Of a stretch of DNA of 64,000 bases, positions 45,001 through 52,714 are shown in pieces; the stretch's first letter is position 1, and the number at the start of each line of letters is the position of its first letter. The stretch spans positions 1 to 64,000 of the forward strand of contig NSKG01000001.1 in the NCBI GenBank assembly GCA_002287035.1, written 5' to 3'. The notes below the pieces were generated by a model. It saw nothing but the letters and a program-made list of their open reading frames with translations, made no database searches and had not been told where the DNA came from. Made by a program: the position numbers and the translations under genes. The stretch is from Pseudomonas sp. WN033. GTDB taxonomy: Bacteria; Pseudomonadota; Gammaproteobacteria; Pseudomonadales; Pseudomonadaceae.

Positions 45001-45791
45001 GCATCCGGGGTCCGGGTCTGCGGTACGTTGGAACCCCAGGCAATGATGTAGTTGGAGTTGTACCAGTCGGCCGACTCCGGTACGTCGGTCTGTTCGCCCC
45101 AGACCATCGGCGAGGCCGGCGGCAGGTCGCAGTACCAGTCGTAGAAGCTCATGCACACCCCGCCAATCAGCGACAGGTAGCGGCTGCCGGCGGCGTAGCT
45201 GATCATCGACATGGCCGGAATCGGTGAGAAACCAATCACCCGATCCGGGCCGTATTGCTTGATGGTATAGACGTTGGCGGCGGCGATGATCTCGGTCACT
45301 TCCTCCCAACTGGAGCGCACGAAGCCGCCCAGACCACGCTTGCTCTTGTACGAGCGGGACTTGGCCGGATCCTCGACGATACTGGCCCAGGCCTCGACCG
45401 GGGTCTTGCCCGCCCGGGCCTCACGCCAGAGCTTGAGCAGCGACTTGCGCACCTTGGGGTACTTGACCCGGTTGGCGCTGTAGATATACCAGCTATAGCT
45501 GGCGCCGCGCGGGCAACCACGGGGCTCGTGGTTGGGCAGGTCCGGGCGGGTGCGCGGATAGTCGGTCTGCTGGGTTTCCCAGGTGATCAGGCCGTTCTTG
45601 ACGTAGATCTTCCAGGAACAGGACCCGGTACAGTTGACCCCGTGGGTCGAGCGTACGATTTTGTCGTACTGCCAACGCGCACGGTAGACGTTCTCCCAGT
45701 CACGCGACTCCTCGCGGGTCTCGCCGTGACCGTCAGCGAATTCGCCCTGCTTCTTCTTGAAGAAGCGCAGTTGATCGAGCAGATGGCTCAT
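42030..45791 (-). CDS. narG: Respiratory nitrate reductase alpha subunit
   Basis: 1253 aa molybdenum enzyme. The ATG at 45791, with ATGAGGAGAACC upstream, starts MSHLLDQLRFFKKKQGEFAD. The FS0 cluster region is HGVNCTGSCSWK with a later RGCPRGASY. The Mo-bisPGD ligand region YNSNYIIAWGSNVPQTRTP, GSRYLSLIGGV and the C-terminal PLRHPxx-type stretch TGTRGGHHNSVTRV are normal. It reduces nitrate to nitrite in the cytoplasm. It lacks a twin-arginine signal, as expected of NarG rather than NapA. Confidence 0.98.
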   Translation of the reverse strand: MSHLLDQLRFFKKKQGEFADGHGETREESRDWENVYRARWQYDKIVRSTHGVNCTGSCSWKIYVKNGLITWETQQTDYPRTRPDLPNHEPRGCPRGASYSWYIYSANRVKYPKVRKSLLKLWREARAGKTPVEAWASIVEDPAKSRSYKSKRGLGGFVRSSWEEVTEIIAAANVYTIKQYGPDRVIGFSPIPAMSMISYAAGSRYLSLIGGVCMSFYDWYCDLPPASPMVWGEQTDVPESADWYNSNYIIAWGSNVPQTRTPDAHFFTEVRYKGTKTVAVTPDYSEVAKLTDLWLNPKQGTDAALAQAMNHVIFKEFHLEKPSAYFTDYVRRYTDLPMLVLLEPLAGGYQPTRFLRASDLDGKLGQDNNPEWKTVAVDGPTGELVSPLGSIGYRWGESGKWNIEAREGRDGRDVELQLSQLDGGEAVEVAFPYFGGQLHEHFQHVEGEEIQLRRVPARSLTLGDGRAVKVATVFDIQAAGLGIDRGLGGGNVASSYDDASVPGTPAWQEQITGVAREKVIQIAREFADTADKTHGRSMIIVGAAMNHWYHMDMNYRGLINMLMLCGCVGQTGGGWAHYVGQEKLRPQCGWLPLAFGLDWSRPPRQMNSTSFFYNHSSQWRHEKMSIHEVLSPLADKSQFPEHMLDYNIRAERAGWLPSAPQLNRNPLQICREAAAKGLEPKDYVLQSLQDGSLKFACEQPDNPDNFPRNLFIWRSNLLGSSGKGHEYMLKYLLGAEKHGVLNEDLGKRDGFKPHEAEWVDEGAIGKLDLVTTLDFRMSSTCVYSDIVLPTATWYEKDDLNTSDMHPFIHPLSQAADPAWESKSDWEIYKAIAKKFSQVAEGVLGVEQDLVTVPLLHDSPGELAQPFGGTDWKTAGEAPVPGKNCPNMMVVERDYPNTYKKFTSLGPLMDKLGNGGKGIGWNTEHEVEFLGKLNHVVQEEGVSQGRPQINTAIDAAEVVLSLAPETNGHVAVKAWAALSKFTGRDHTHLALAKEHEAIRFRDIQAQPRKIISSPTWSGLEDEKVSYNAGYTNVHELIPWRTITGRQQFYQDHPWMQAFGEQLMSYRPPINTRTIEYVKGKKPNGNTEIVLNWITPHQKWGIHSTYSDNLIMLTLSRGGPIIWLSEIDAKKAGIEDNDWVECFNANGALVARAVVSQRVKEGMVMMYHAQERIVNMPGSEMTGTRGGHHNSVTRVVLKPTHMIGGYAQQAYGFNYYGTVGCNRDEFVVVRKMSKVDWLDGPNGDALPQPLPRDID

Positions 45792-45870
45792 GGTGGTTCT
45801 CCTCATTCCGAACGGATAAGCCGTTCAGTAGCTATCGGGATTACTAGCGGAACTGCTGCCGTTTTTTGCT

Positions 45871-47367
45871 TTATTTGATCGTCACTTCCTGTTGACGGAG
45901 GGCCTCAAGCTCACGATCCACCGAGGACACGTAGTACTCCTCGGAGAACGCCCCCTCAGGTTCCTTGAGCCAGACAAAACAGAGGGCGAAGCTGATGAAG
46001 GCCCCGGCGGCAATGATCATGAAGAACTGCGACGGGGATACGAACGTATAGAGAGTAAGGTAGCAGACCGCCCCGACATTGCCATACGCGCCCGCCATCC
46101 CGGAGATTTGCCCGGTGATGCGCCGCTTGATCGAGGGGATAATGCCGAAGGTCGCGCCCTCAGCCCCCTGCACGAATACTGAGCAGGCCACAGTCACAGC
46201 CACGGCAACCAGCAACGGCCACTTCTCGTTCATCAGCCCCATCATCAGGAAGCCGACACCGATACCGAACATGTAGGCCAGCATCACGAAGCGGCGATTA
46301 CCCAAGCGGTCGGACACCAGCCCGCCCATTGGCCGTGCCACCAGATTGACGAAGGCAAACGAGGCGGCAATGATCCCGGCGGTAGTCGGAGTCAGGCCCC
46401 AGGTCAATTCGAAGAACATCGGCAGCATCGACACCACCGCCAGCTCGGCACCGAAGTTGGCGAAATAGGTCGAGTTCAGCGCGGCGACGCTGTTGAACGG
46501 ATACTTGTCATCCTCCGGCACGCCCTTCTTCAGAATCGGCACATTGACCCGCAGGATCTGGATGATCTGGTACAGCACCACCAGGGCAATCACCACGTAG
46601 CAGATCGTTGCGCCGGTTGCTGACAGGTAGCCCATGTCCTCAATCCGCCAGACCAGGATGCCCAGCACGCCGACCATGGGGATGGTCCAGAGAATCAGCT
46701 TGATCATGTCGGCCCAGGTACTGACCTCCATGGCGCTGGCCTTTTTCGGCTTGTGATGCACGGTACCGGGCGGGCCGTCGGAAATCGCAAACCAGTAGTA
46801 GACCCCGTAGGCCGCCATGATCAGCGCCGAGCTGGCAATCGCCCAGCGCCAGCCTTCCGGACCGCCGAAGATATGGATCGCGATAGCCGGCAGGCTCATG
46901 GCCGCAGCAGCCGAACCGAAGTTGCCCCAACCGGCATAGAAGCCTTCGGCAAAACCGATGTCCTTGGGCTTGAACCACATGGCGGTCATGTGGATACCGA
47001 CCACGAAACTGGCGCCAATCGAGCTGAGCACCAGGCGTGAGACCAGCAGTTGTACGCGGCTGTCACCGAAGGCGAAGAACAGCGCCGGCAGCGCCATCAC
47101 CACCAGCAGCACCGAGAACACCCGGCGCGGCCCCCAACGGTCCAGCGCCATCCCGACGATGATCCGCGCCGGGATCGTCAGCGCCACGTTGGCGATGGCA
47201 AACAGCTTGATATCGTCCGGGGTCAGCCAGTCGAGGCTTTTCAGCATGCTCGACGCCAGCGGTGCCATGCCGAACCAGACGAAGAAAGTGATGTAGAAAG
47301 CGATCCAGGTCAGATGCAGCGCCCTGATTTCCGGGTTCTTCCACTTGAACACATCAGCAACTTTCAT
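45871..47367 (-). CDS. narK: Nitrate/nitrite transporter of the nar operon (MFS, extended)
   Basis: 498 aa MFS porter with SMLPMFFELTWGLTPTTAGI and GMAGAYGNVGAVCYLTLYTF, the nitrate signature. Longer than standard NarK1 (about 430 aa): the middle region (about 205-285) has two extra hydrophobic segments (MIKLILWTIPMVGVLGILV and ICYVVIALVVLYQII), suggesting 14 helices. The chain ends in a charged tail. It is second in the operon after usp, so probably supplies nitrate during respiration. Confidence 0.9.
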   Translation of the reverse strand: MKVADVFKWKNPEIRALHLTWIAFYITFFVWFGMAPLASSMLKSLDWLTPDDIKLFAIANVALTIPARIIVGMALDRWGPRRVFSVLLVVMALPALFFAFGDSRVQLLVSRLVLSSIGASFVVGIHMTAMWFKPKDIGFAEGFYAGWGNFGSAAAAMSLPAIAIHIFGGPEGWRWAIASSALIMAAYGVYYWFAISDGPPGTVHHKPKKASAMEVSTWADMIKLILWTIPMVGVLGILVWRIEDMGYLSATGATICYVVIALVVLYQIIQILRVNVPILKKGVPEDDKYPFNSVAALNSTYFANFGAELAVVSMLPMFFELTWGLTPTTAGIIAASFAFVNLVARPMGGLVSDRLGNRRFVMLAYMFGIGVGFLMMGLMNEKWPLLVAVAVTVACSVFVQGAEGATFGIIPSIKRRITGQISGMAGAYGNVGAVCYLTLYTFVSPSQFFMIIAAGAFISFALCFVWLKEPEGAFSEEYYVSSVDRELEALRQQEVTIK

Positions 47368-47387
47368 GTTCCGTTACTCCTTGCAAC

Positions 47388-47846
47388 TCAGGGGCAAGCC
47401 TGGATCAGCACCGGGCACGGGGCCCGGCGCGCCAGGAAGGCACTGACACTGCCAAAGGTCATGTAGTCGAGTTCATCGACCAGCAGGTTGAGTGAGCGCG
47501 AGATGAAGCCACCGTCCGGCTCGTTGCTGTGACGGGCAATCACCAGCAGGTCGGGCTTCTTGTGCTCGGCGGCCTTGAGGATCATCTTGCGGGCGTCGCC
47601 CTCGGCCAGAATCACATCGGCATTGAGGCCGGCCTGACCGACCCGCTCGGCCGCCTCGCGCAGAAAGCCCTGGAACTCGGCGCGCTGCTGGCTGAACAGT
47701 TCGGAACTGGCGTCACTGGTGTCCAGCGAGCCTTCAACCACCCCGATCAGCATGATCAGCGGGTTGAGCGGCTTGAACATGGCGATGGTGGCATCCAGCG
47801 CCTTGCGGGAATTACGTGAGTTGTCGTAAGCGATCATGATTCTCAT
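47388..47846 (-). CDS. Universal stress protein (UspA family)
   Basis: 152 aa Usp fold: MRIMIAYDNSRNSRKALDAT at the N-terminus with the first-strand Asp, and a C-terminal ATP-binding-like run GGFISRSLNLLVDELDYMTFGSVS in place of the strict G-2x-G-9x-G(S/T) motif. A small stress/energy sensor. It is embedded between the two separate narK genes, so it is induced with nitrate respiration; its partner is unknown. Confidence 0.88.
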   Translation of the reverse strand: MRIMIAYDNSRNSRKALDATIAMFKPLNPLIMLIGVVEGSLDTSDASSELFSQQRAEFQGFLREAAERVGQAGLNADVILAEGDARKMILKAAEHKKPDLLVIARHSNEPDGGFISRSLNLLVDELDYMTFGSVSAFLARRAPCPVLIQACP

Positions 47847-47859
47847 GGTCTGTCTCCGC

Positions 47860-49461
47860 TCAGGGGTTCTTCACATAGGCGTTGCGGCGCAGGTAGAACC
47901 ACCAGTTGAGAACCAGGCACAGGGCGTAGAACACCGCGAACCCGTACATGGCCACCTCCGGGGTGCCGGCCTTGACCTGCTCACCAATCACGATCGGGGC
48001 AACGAAGGAGCCGTAGGCGGCTACCGCCGAGGTCCAGCCCAGTACCGGGCCAGCCTTCTCACGGTCGTAGATCACACCGATAGTGCGGAAGGTCGAACCG
48101 TTGCCGATGCCACTGGCGGCGAACAGCACCAGGAACAGCACCAGGAACAGGAAGAAGTACTGCTCAGGCTGGCTGGAGCTGTAGGCCTGCTGCAGCACGT
48201 AACCGACCGCCACCGAGGCTGCGACCATCACCACCGAGATCACCTGGGTAACAATCGAGCCGCCAACCTTGTCGGAGATCCAGCCACCCAGCGGGCGAAT
48301 CAGTGCGCCGATGAACGGACCAATCCAGGCATAAGTCAGCGCGCTGGGCGCATTAGGGTTGGCCACCCGGGTTACAGTGCCGTCGGCTGCCACCTCGGTA
48401 ACGAAGCCGAAGATCACCGTAATCGACAGCGGCAACGCCATCGAGAAGCCAATGAAGGAGCCGAAGGTGAGGATGTACAGCACGCTCATCGACCAGGTGT
48501 GCTTGTCGCGGAAGATCGCGAACTGGCGCTTGATGTGCGGCTGAATACTACCCGGCAGCAACCGCAACAAACCCAGGGTCAACCCCATGATCAGGATCAT
48601 GGTCAGCCACATATTGAGTACACCCAGCCCCACCGGAGCCGGCAGATACAGATACAGGCCCACCGCAGCGGCGATGAAGCCCACGCCGTACAGGCCAAGG
48701 ATCTTGCCGAAAGCACTCAGGGCACTGCCCGGATTGGGGGTAATTGGCTCGAGGTTGTTCATGCCGAACCAGCCGGCAAACGCCAGCGGAATCAAAAACA
48801 CCAGCCAGACCCAACCGGCGTTCTGAATCCAGGTTTCAGTCCCGGCCGGAATTCGTCCGATCAAGGTGCCGCTGTCCTGGGTCAGCACCATGGAACCACC
48901 GGCAAAAGCTCCAAACACCCCGGCGGTCATCACCAGCGGAATCAGAATCTGCATGGTGGTCACCCCGAAATTGCCCAGCCCGGCATTCAGGCCCAGGGCC
49001 AGACCCTGCTGGTTCTTCGGGAAAAAACCGCTGATGTTGCTCATTGAGCAGGCGAAGTTGCCGCCGCCGATACCCGAGAGAAAGGCCAGCAACTGAAACA
49101 CCCACAGCGGTGTATTGGGATTTTGCAACGCCATGCCGGCACCCGCGGCCGGAATCATCAGCAGCGCGGTGGTCAGAAAGATGGTGTTGCGACCGCCAGC
49201 AATGCGGATCATGAACGAGGCCGGAATCCGCAGGGTCGCCCCGGTCAGGCCGGCGATGGCGGTCAGGGTGAACAGTTCAGCCGGAGCAAAGGGAAAGCCC
49301 AGGTTGATCATCTGAACGGTGACGATGCCCCACATCAGCCAGATGGCGAACCCCATCAGCAGACTTGGGATAGAAATCCATAGATTGCGGTTGGCAATTT
49401 TCTTGCCGGTGGACTCCCAGAAAACCGGTTCCTCCACATCCCATTTCTTGATCATGCTCAT
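47860..49461 (-). CDS. narK2: Nitrate/nitrite transporter NarK2-type, first gene of the nar operon
   Basis: 533 aa from the ATG at 49461 with AGAGGAT upstream; a longer frame exists but crosses the promoter. MSMIKKWDVEEPVFWESTGK and ANRNLWISIPSLLMGFAIWL match the NarK2 N-terminus; NAGLGNFGVTTMQ and GIGNGSTFRTIG are the nitrate signatures. It exchanges nitrate for nitrite. The promoter region upstream holds an ANR box and NarL heptamers, so this is the first gene of narK2-usp-narK-narGHJI-ppiC-moaA. Confidence 0.94.
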   Translation of the reverse strand: MSMIKKWDVEEPVFWESTGKKIANRNLWISIPSLLMGFAIWLMWGIVTVQMINLGFPFAPAELFTLTAIAGLTGATLRIPASFMIRIAGGRNTIFLTTALLMIPAAGAGMALQNPNTPLWVFQLLAFLSGIGGGNFACSMSNISGFFPKNQQGLALGLNAGLGNFGVTTMQILIPLVMTAGVFGAFAGGSMVLTQDSGTLIGRIPAGTETWIQNAGWVWLVFLIPLAFAGWFGMNNLEPITPNPGSALSAFGKILGLYGVGFIAAAVGLYLYLPAPVGLGVLNMWLTMILIMGLTLGLLRLLPGSIQPHIKRQFAIFRDKHTWSMSVLYILTFGSFIGFSMALPLSITVIFGFVTEVAADGTVTRVANPNAPSALTYAWIGPFIGALIRPLGGWISDKVGGSIVTQVISVVMVAASVAVGYVLQQAYSSSQPEQYFFLFLVLFLVLFAASGIGNGSTFRTIGVIYDREKAGPVLGWTSAVAAYGSFVAPIVIGEQVKAGTPEVAMYGFAVFYALCLVLNWWFYLRRNAYVKNP

Positions 49462-49545
49462 GGCGCATCCTCTGTCTGGTGCAAGTCGGGACCGGCCATA
49501 CCGGCTCCATGGCTCGCACGCTAAGGGGATGTGGCCTGGCAAAAC

Positions 49546-49559
49546 TTGATCTGGATCAA
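49546..49559. promoter_or_regulatory. Perfect ANR/FNR box of the nar operon
   Basis: TTGAT-CTGG-ATCAA, exact consensus, centred 91 bases upstream of the narK2 ATG. At -41.5 the transcript would start about 50 bases before the ATG. The site also lies in the narX-narK2 intergenic gap. Confidence 0.9.
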
Positions 49560-49596
49560 CACGACCATTTCGCACTGGCGGGCAAAATCTGGCTCA

Positions 49597-49617
49597 TACC
49601 TCTTTTTGGATACCTAC
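49597..49617. promoter_or_regulatory. NarL heptamer-like sites
   Basis: TACCTCT (49597-49603, full match to TACYYMT) and TACCTAC (49611-49617, 6 of 7) lie upstream of the ANR box, next to an AT-rich stretch (49617-49660) that could bind IHF. This arrangement fits NarL activation of the nar promoter. Beyond this the 326-base gap 49462-49787 carries only the narX leader. Confidence 0.6.
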
Positions 49618-49787
49618 TTAAGAAAAAATAAATCCATAAAAATCAAACAATTAAAAGACTGAGACACAACATAGGGAGTAGCCCGCCAGCAGCCCGGCTT
49701 ATTGGAGATACCTACCGCCGGTGATTGCAAAAATCGGCGTCTGGCGCACAATTGGTTCTACCTGCCGCCAGAATCTGCCAAGCTCTC

Positions 49788-51638
49788 ATGCCCAACACCC
49801 CACCTGACCCGCTCACTCCCCGACATTCAGTGGTGTTCCACACGTTGCTGGCGTTTGTGGTGATCATCGGCGTGTCGGTGTTGAGTCTGCTCGGCAACCT
49901 GTACATGGCTGATGCCCTGGAAGGTGACGCCGCCGCCATCAACCAGGCCGGTAGTCTACGCATGCAGGCTTACCGTCTGGCCCTGACTGCCACCCAGGGC
50001 GATGACGAGCGGTTGACCGAACGCCTGCAACGGCTGGACGATACCCTGACCTCGCCGGCTCTACTGCTGACCGTGCGCCGCCACCCCAACAGTCCGCTTC
50101 CGGAGCGCTACGCCACCATCGTCAGCCATTGGGCCTATACCATGCGCCCACAACTGGCCGACCAGCCCCGTGATCTGGCGCGTTATCTCAGCGAACTGGA
50201 TGCCTTTACCCAGGAGCTGGACAGTTTCGTGCGCAGCCTGCAGGAAGCCTCGGAACGCAAACTGGGGGTGATTCGGGTACTGCAGGTCGGCACCCTGTTC
50301 ATCATCGTGTTGATCGCCTTTTTGCTGATCAACCGCCTGCACAACAACCTGGCGACACCGCTGCGTGCGCTGACCGCCATGGCCCGGCAGATCGGACGCG
50401 GCAACTTCAGCAGCCGGGTCGAGGTTGCGGGTGATACCGAGCTGAGTCTGTTGGCTCGCACGCTCAATCAAATGAGTCAGGAGCTGGCTGAGCTCTACGC
50501 TGAAATGGAGCAGAAAGTCAGCGACAAGACCGCCGAGCTGCAACGCAGCAACGCCAGCCTGCAACTGCTGTTCAACGGTGCGCAGATGCTCTACAGCCAG
50601 CCTCAGGACCCCGGTCAGATGATGGGGCAGTTGCTCAGCAAAGTGCAGGAAGCGCTGGGCAGTGGTCCGGTCAGCCTGTGCCTGAACCGCCCCGGGGAAG
50701 CCGGCAGTCACACCGCTATCAGTTCGCTCGATATGCTGCCACCCTACTATTGCGACCTCCCCCAGTGTGCAGCCTGCCCGGCGCAGGCCAACCAGGGGCT
50801 ACTGGCCAACGGCAACCGGCTGATCAGCTTTGCCATGCGCTCCGGGGCCAGCGAGCTGGGCACCCTGCGGGTTGAGCATCCGGCCAATCAGGCACTGGAA
50901 CCCTGGCAGGAACAGTTGATGCTCACCCTGGCAGACCTGTTTGCCGCCTCACTCAGCCTTGCTGGTCAGGGCGAACAACAGGCACGCATCGCGCTGATGG
51001 AAGAACGTGCAGTCATCGCCCGCGAACTGCACGACTCGCTGGCCCAGGCACTGTCAGCGCAGAAGCTGCAGCTGGCCCGACTCAAGCGCCTGGCTGCACG
51101 TGGCGCCGACAGCGAGACCCTGAGCGCTACCGCTGGCGAGATTGAACAGGGATTGAATGCTGCCTACCGACAACTGCGCGAACTGCTCACCACCTTCCGC
51201 ATCAAGGTCAACGCCCCCGGACTCAAGCCAGCCCTGCACGCCACTGTGGAAGAGTTCAGCAGCAACTCCGGGCTGGACATTCATTTCAGCTATCAGCTCG
51301 ATCACTGCCCGCTGACCCCCAACGAGGAAATCCACTGCCTGCAGGTGGTGCGCGAGGCCCTGAGCAACGTGCTCAAACACGCCAGGGCCAGCCAGTGCTG
51401 GCTGAACCTGTACCAGGACCGCAAGGGCATGATCCACGTCCAGATCGAGGACAACGGCATCGGCATTGGCGACAACGTCAGCCCCAGCGGTCACTACGGG
51501 CTGACCATTCTGCGCGAGCGTGCCGAAGGCCTGAATGGCGAGGTCAGTATCGACCCACGCGAAGCTGGCGGCACCCGGGTCTGGTTACGCTTTGCCCCCG
51601 ACTATCGACGAATCCCCCTGAGACAGGAGTCAGTCTGA
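49788..51638 (+). CDS. narX: Nitrate/nitrite sensor histidine kinase NarX
   Basis: 616 aa. TM1 near 15-37, periplasmic P-box NQAGSLRMQAYRLAL (nitrate binding), TM2 near 165-185, HAMP, a central region with cysteines CDLPQCAACPAQ, then the HisKA_3 phosphoacceptor VIARELHDSLAQALSAQKLQ and ATPase motifs (IEDNGIGIG, GLTILRERAE). The ATG at 49788 fits the family N-terminus but lacks a strong ribosome binding site; a TTG codon 21 residues earlier is possible. It ends two bases before narL. Senses nitrate and controls the nar operon via NarL. Confidence 0.92.
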   Translation: MPNTPPDPLTPRHSVVFHTLLAFVVIIGVSVLSLLGNLYMADALEGDAAAINQAGSLRMQAYRLALTATQGDDERLTERLQRLDDTLTSPALLLTVRRHPNSPLPERYATIVSHWAYTMRPQLADQPRDLARYLSELDAFTQELDSFVRSLQEASERKLGVIRVLQVGTLFIIVLIAFLLINRLHNNLATPLRALTAMARQIGRGNFSSRVEVAGDTELSLLARTLNQMSQELAELYAEMEQKVSDKTAELQRSNASLQLLFNGAQMLYSQPQDPGQMMGQLLSKVQEALGSGPVSLCLNRPGEAGSHTAISSLDMLPPYYCDLPQCAACPAQANQGLLANGNRLISFAMRSGASELGTLRVEHPANQALEPWQEQLMLTLADLFAASLSLAGQGEQQARIALMEERAVIARELHDSLAQALSAQKLQLARLKRLAARGADSETLSATAGEIEQGLNAAYRQLRELLTTFRIKVNAPGLKPALHATVEEFSSNSGLDIHFSYQLDHCPLTPNEEIHCLQVVREALSNVLKHARASQCWLNLYQDRKGMIHVQIEDNGIGIGDNVSPSGHYGLTILRERAEGLNGEVSIDPREAGGTRVWLRFAPDYRRIPLRQESV

Positions 51639-51639
51639 A

Positions 51640-52293
51640 ATGAGTGAAGAGGACATCACCCGCATTCTGTTGGTCGACGACCACCCGATGATGCGCCGCG
51701 GTTTGCGTGACCTGCTGGAACTGGAAGACGACCTGCAACCGATTGGTGAAGCCGGCAGTGGCGCTGAAGCCCTGCAGTTGGCCGAACAGTACGAGCCGGA
51801 CCTGATTCTGATGGACCTGAACATGCCCGGCATGGATGGCATCGAAACCGTCCGCCAGCTGCGCGACGCCGGCTGCGATGCGCGCATTGTGATGTTCACC
51901 GTCTCCGACGAGCACAGCCATGTGCTTGAAGCGCTGCGCCAGGGTGCCGACGGTTATCTGCTCAAGGACATGGATGCCGATCATCTGGTCGAACAGATTC
52001 GCAAGGCCGCCCACGGCCAGTTGGCCTTGAGCCCGGACCTGACCATGGTGCTGGCCCAGGCCATTCGTGAGCGCCCCAGCAAGCATCAGCCAAGTACAGC
52101 CGCGTCACTGACCAAGCGGGAAAAGGATGTGCTCAAGCTGATCGCCAAGGGCCACAGCAACAAGATGATCGCCCGCCGCCTGGATATCACCGAAGGTACG
52201 GTCAAGGTCCACGTCAAACGCCTGCTCAACAAGCTGGGCATGCGCTCACGTACCGAAGCGGCGGTCTGGGTAGTGGAAAACCATCTGAACTGA
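51640..52293 (+). CDS. narL: Nitrate/nitrite response regulator NarL
   Basis: 217 aa. Receiver domain with phosphoacceptor Asp59 (LILMDLNMPG), acidic pair in LLVDDHPMMRR, and Lys of YLLKDMD; LuxR-type HTH with SLTKREKDVLKLIAKGHSNK. Paired with NarX on the same transcript, it activates nar genes and usually represses alternative respiration genes. Confidence 0.95.
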   Translation: MSEEDITRILLVDDHPMMRRGLRDLLELEDDLQPIGEAGSGAEALQLAEQYEPDLILMDLNMPGMDGIETVRQLRDAGCDARIVMFTVSDEHSHVLEALRQGADGYLLKDMDADHLVEQIRKAAHGQLALSPDLTMVLAQAIRERPSKHQPSTAASLTKREKDVLKLIAKGHSNKMIARRLDITEGTVKVHVKRLLNKLGMRSRTEAAVWVVENHLN

Positions 52294-52680
52294 TCAGCCA
52301 CTGGCGATACGGTTCTTCAACTCCCAGACCTGCTCGACCAGTCGGTCCTCAAGCAGGTCAGCCTGCTCCTGGGTACAGTCTGTGCCAAAGCGTTTGCGCA
52401 GGCCCAGGTCACTCAGCACGATGTGTTCATCCGGCTGCACCTGACAGCGAGCCAGGCAGGCTTTGACGCAATGCAGCCGGCAGCCATCGATGGCGACGAT
52501 CGGACGCCCGGAGCGGGCCAGCTTGACCAGTGCCGCAACGCCACCACCGACGCCGGCAATACAGGACATTTCCGCTACTCCGGCCCGATCCAGGCGCAGC
52601 GCCAGGTTATTGGCCAACTGTGCGACATTGGAGCAGCCGGAGCAGGAGTAGATCAAAGGGTGTTCAGATGTAGACGACAT
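52294..52680 (-). CDS. DGC-domain putative zinc-binding protein
   Basis: 128 aa from the ATG at 52680 with GAGGTGAC upstream. Cysteine motifs CSGCS near 12-16, IDGCRLHCVKACLARC (the DGC signature) and a late Cys suggest metal binding. No signal peptide. Such proteins are found next to narXL in other pseudomonads, probably in anaerobic metabolism, but their function is unknown. It is convergent with narL, overlapping its stop region. Confidence 0.8.
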   Translation of the reverse strand: MSSTSEHPLIYSCSGCSNVAQLANNLALRLDRAGVAEMSCIAGVGGGVAALVKLARSGRPIVAIDGCRLHCVKACLARCQVQPDEHIVLSDLGLRKRFGTDCTQEQADLLEDRLVEQVWELKNRIASG

Positions 52681-52698
52681 GTTTGTCACCTCGCTGAG

Positions 52699-52710
52699 GT
52701 TACATGTAAC
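52699..52710. promoter_or_regulatory. Perfect palindrome GTTACATGTAAC
   Basis: A 12-bp perfect palindrome between the DGC gene start and the moeA stop codon. Position suits an operator for the DGC gene. It matches neither an ANR box nor a NarL heptamer. Confidence 0.3.
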
Positions 52711-52714
52711 AGAG

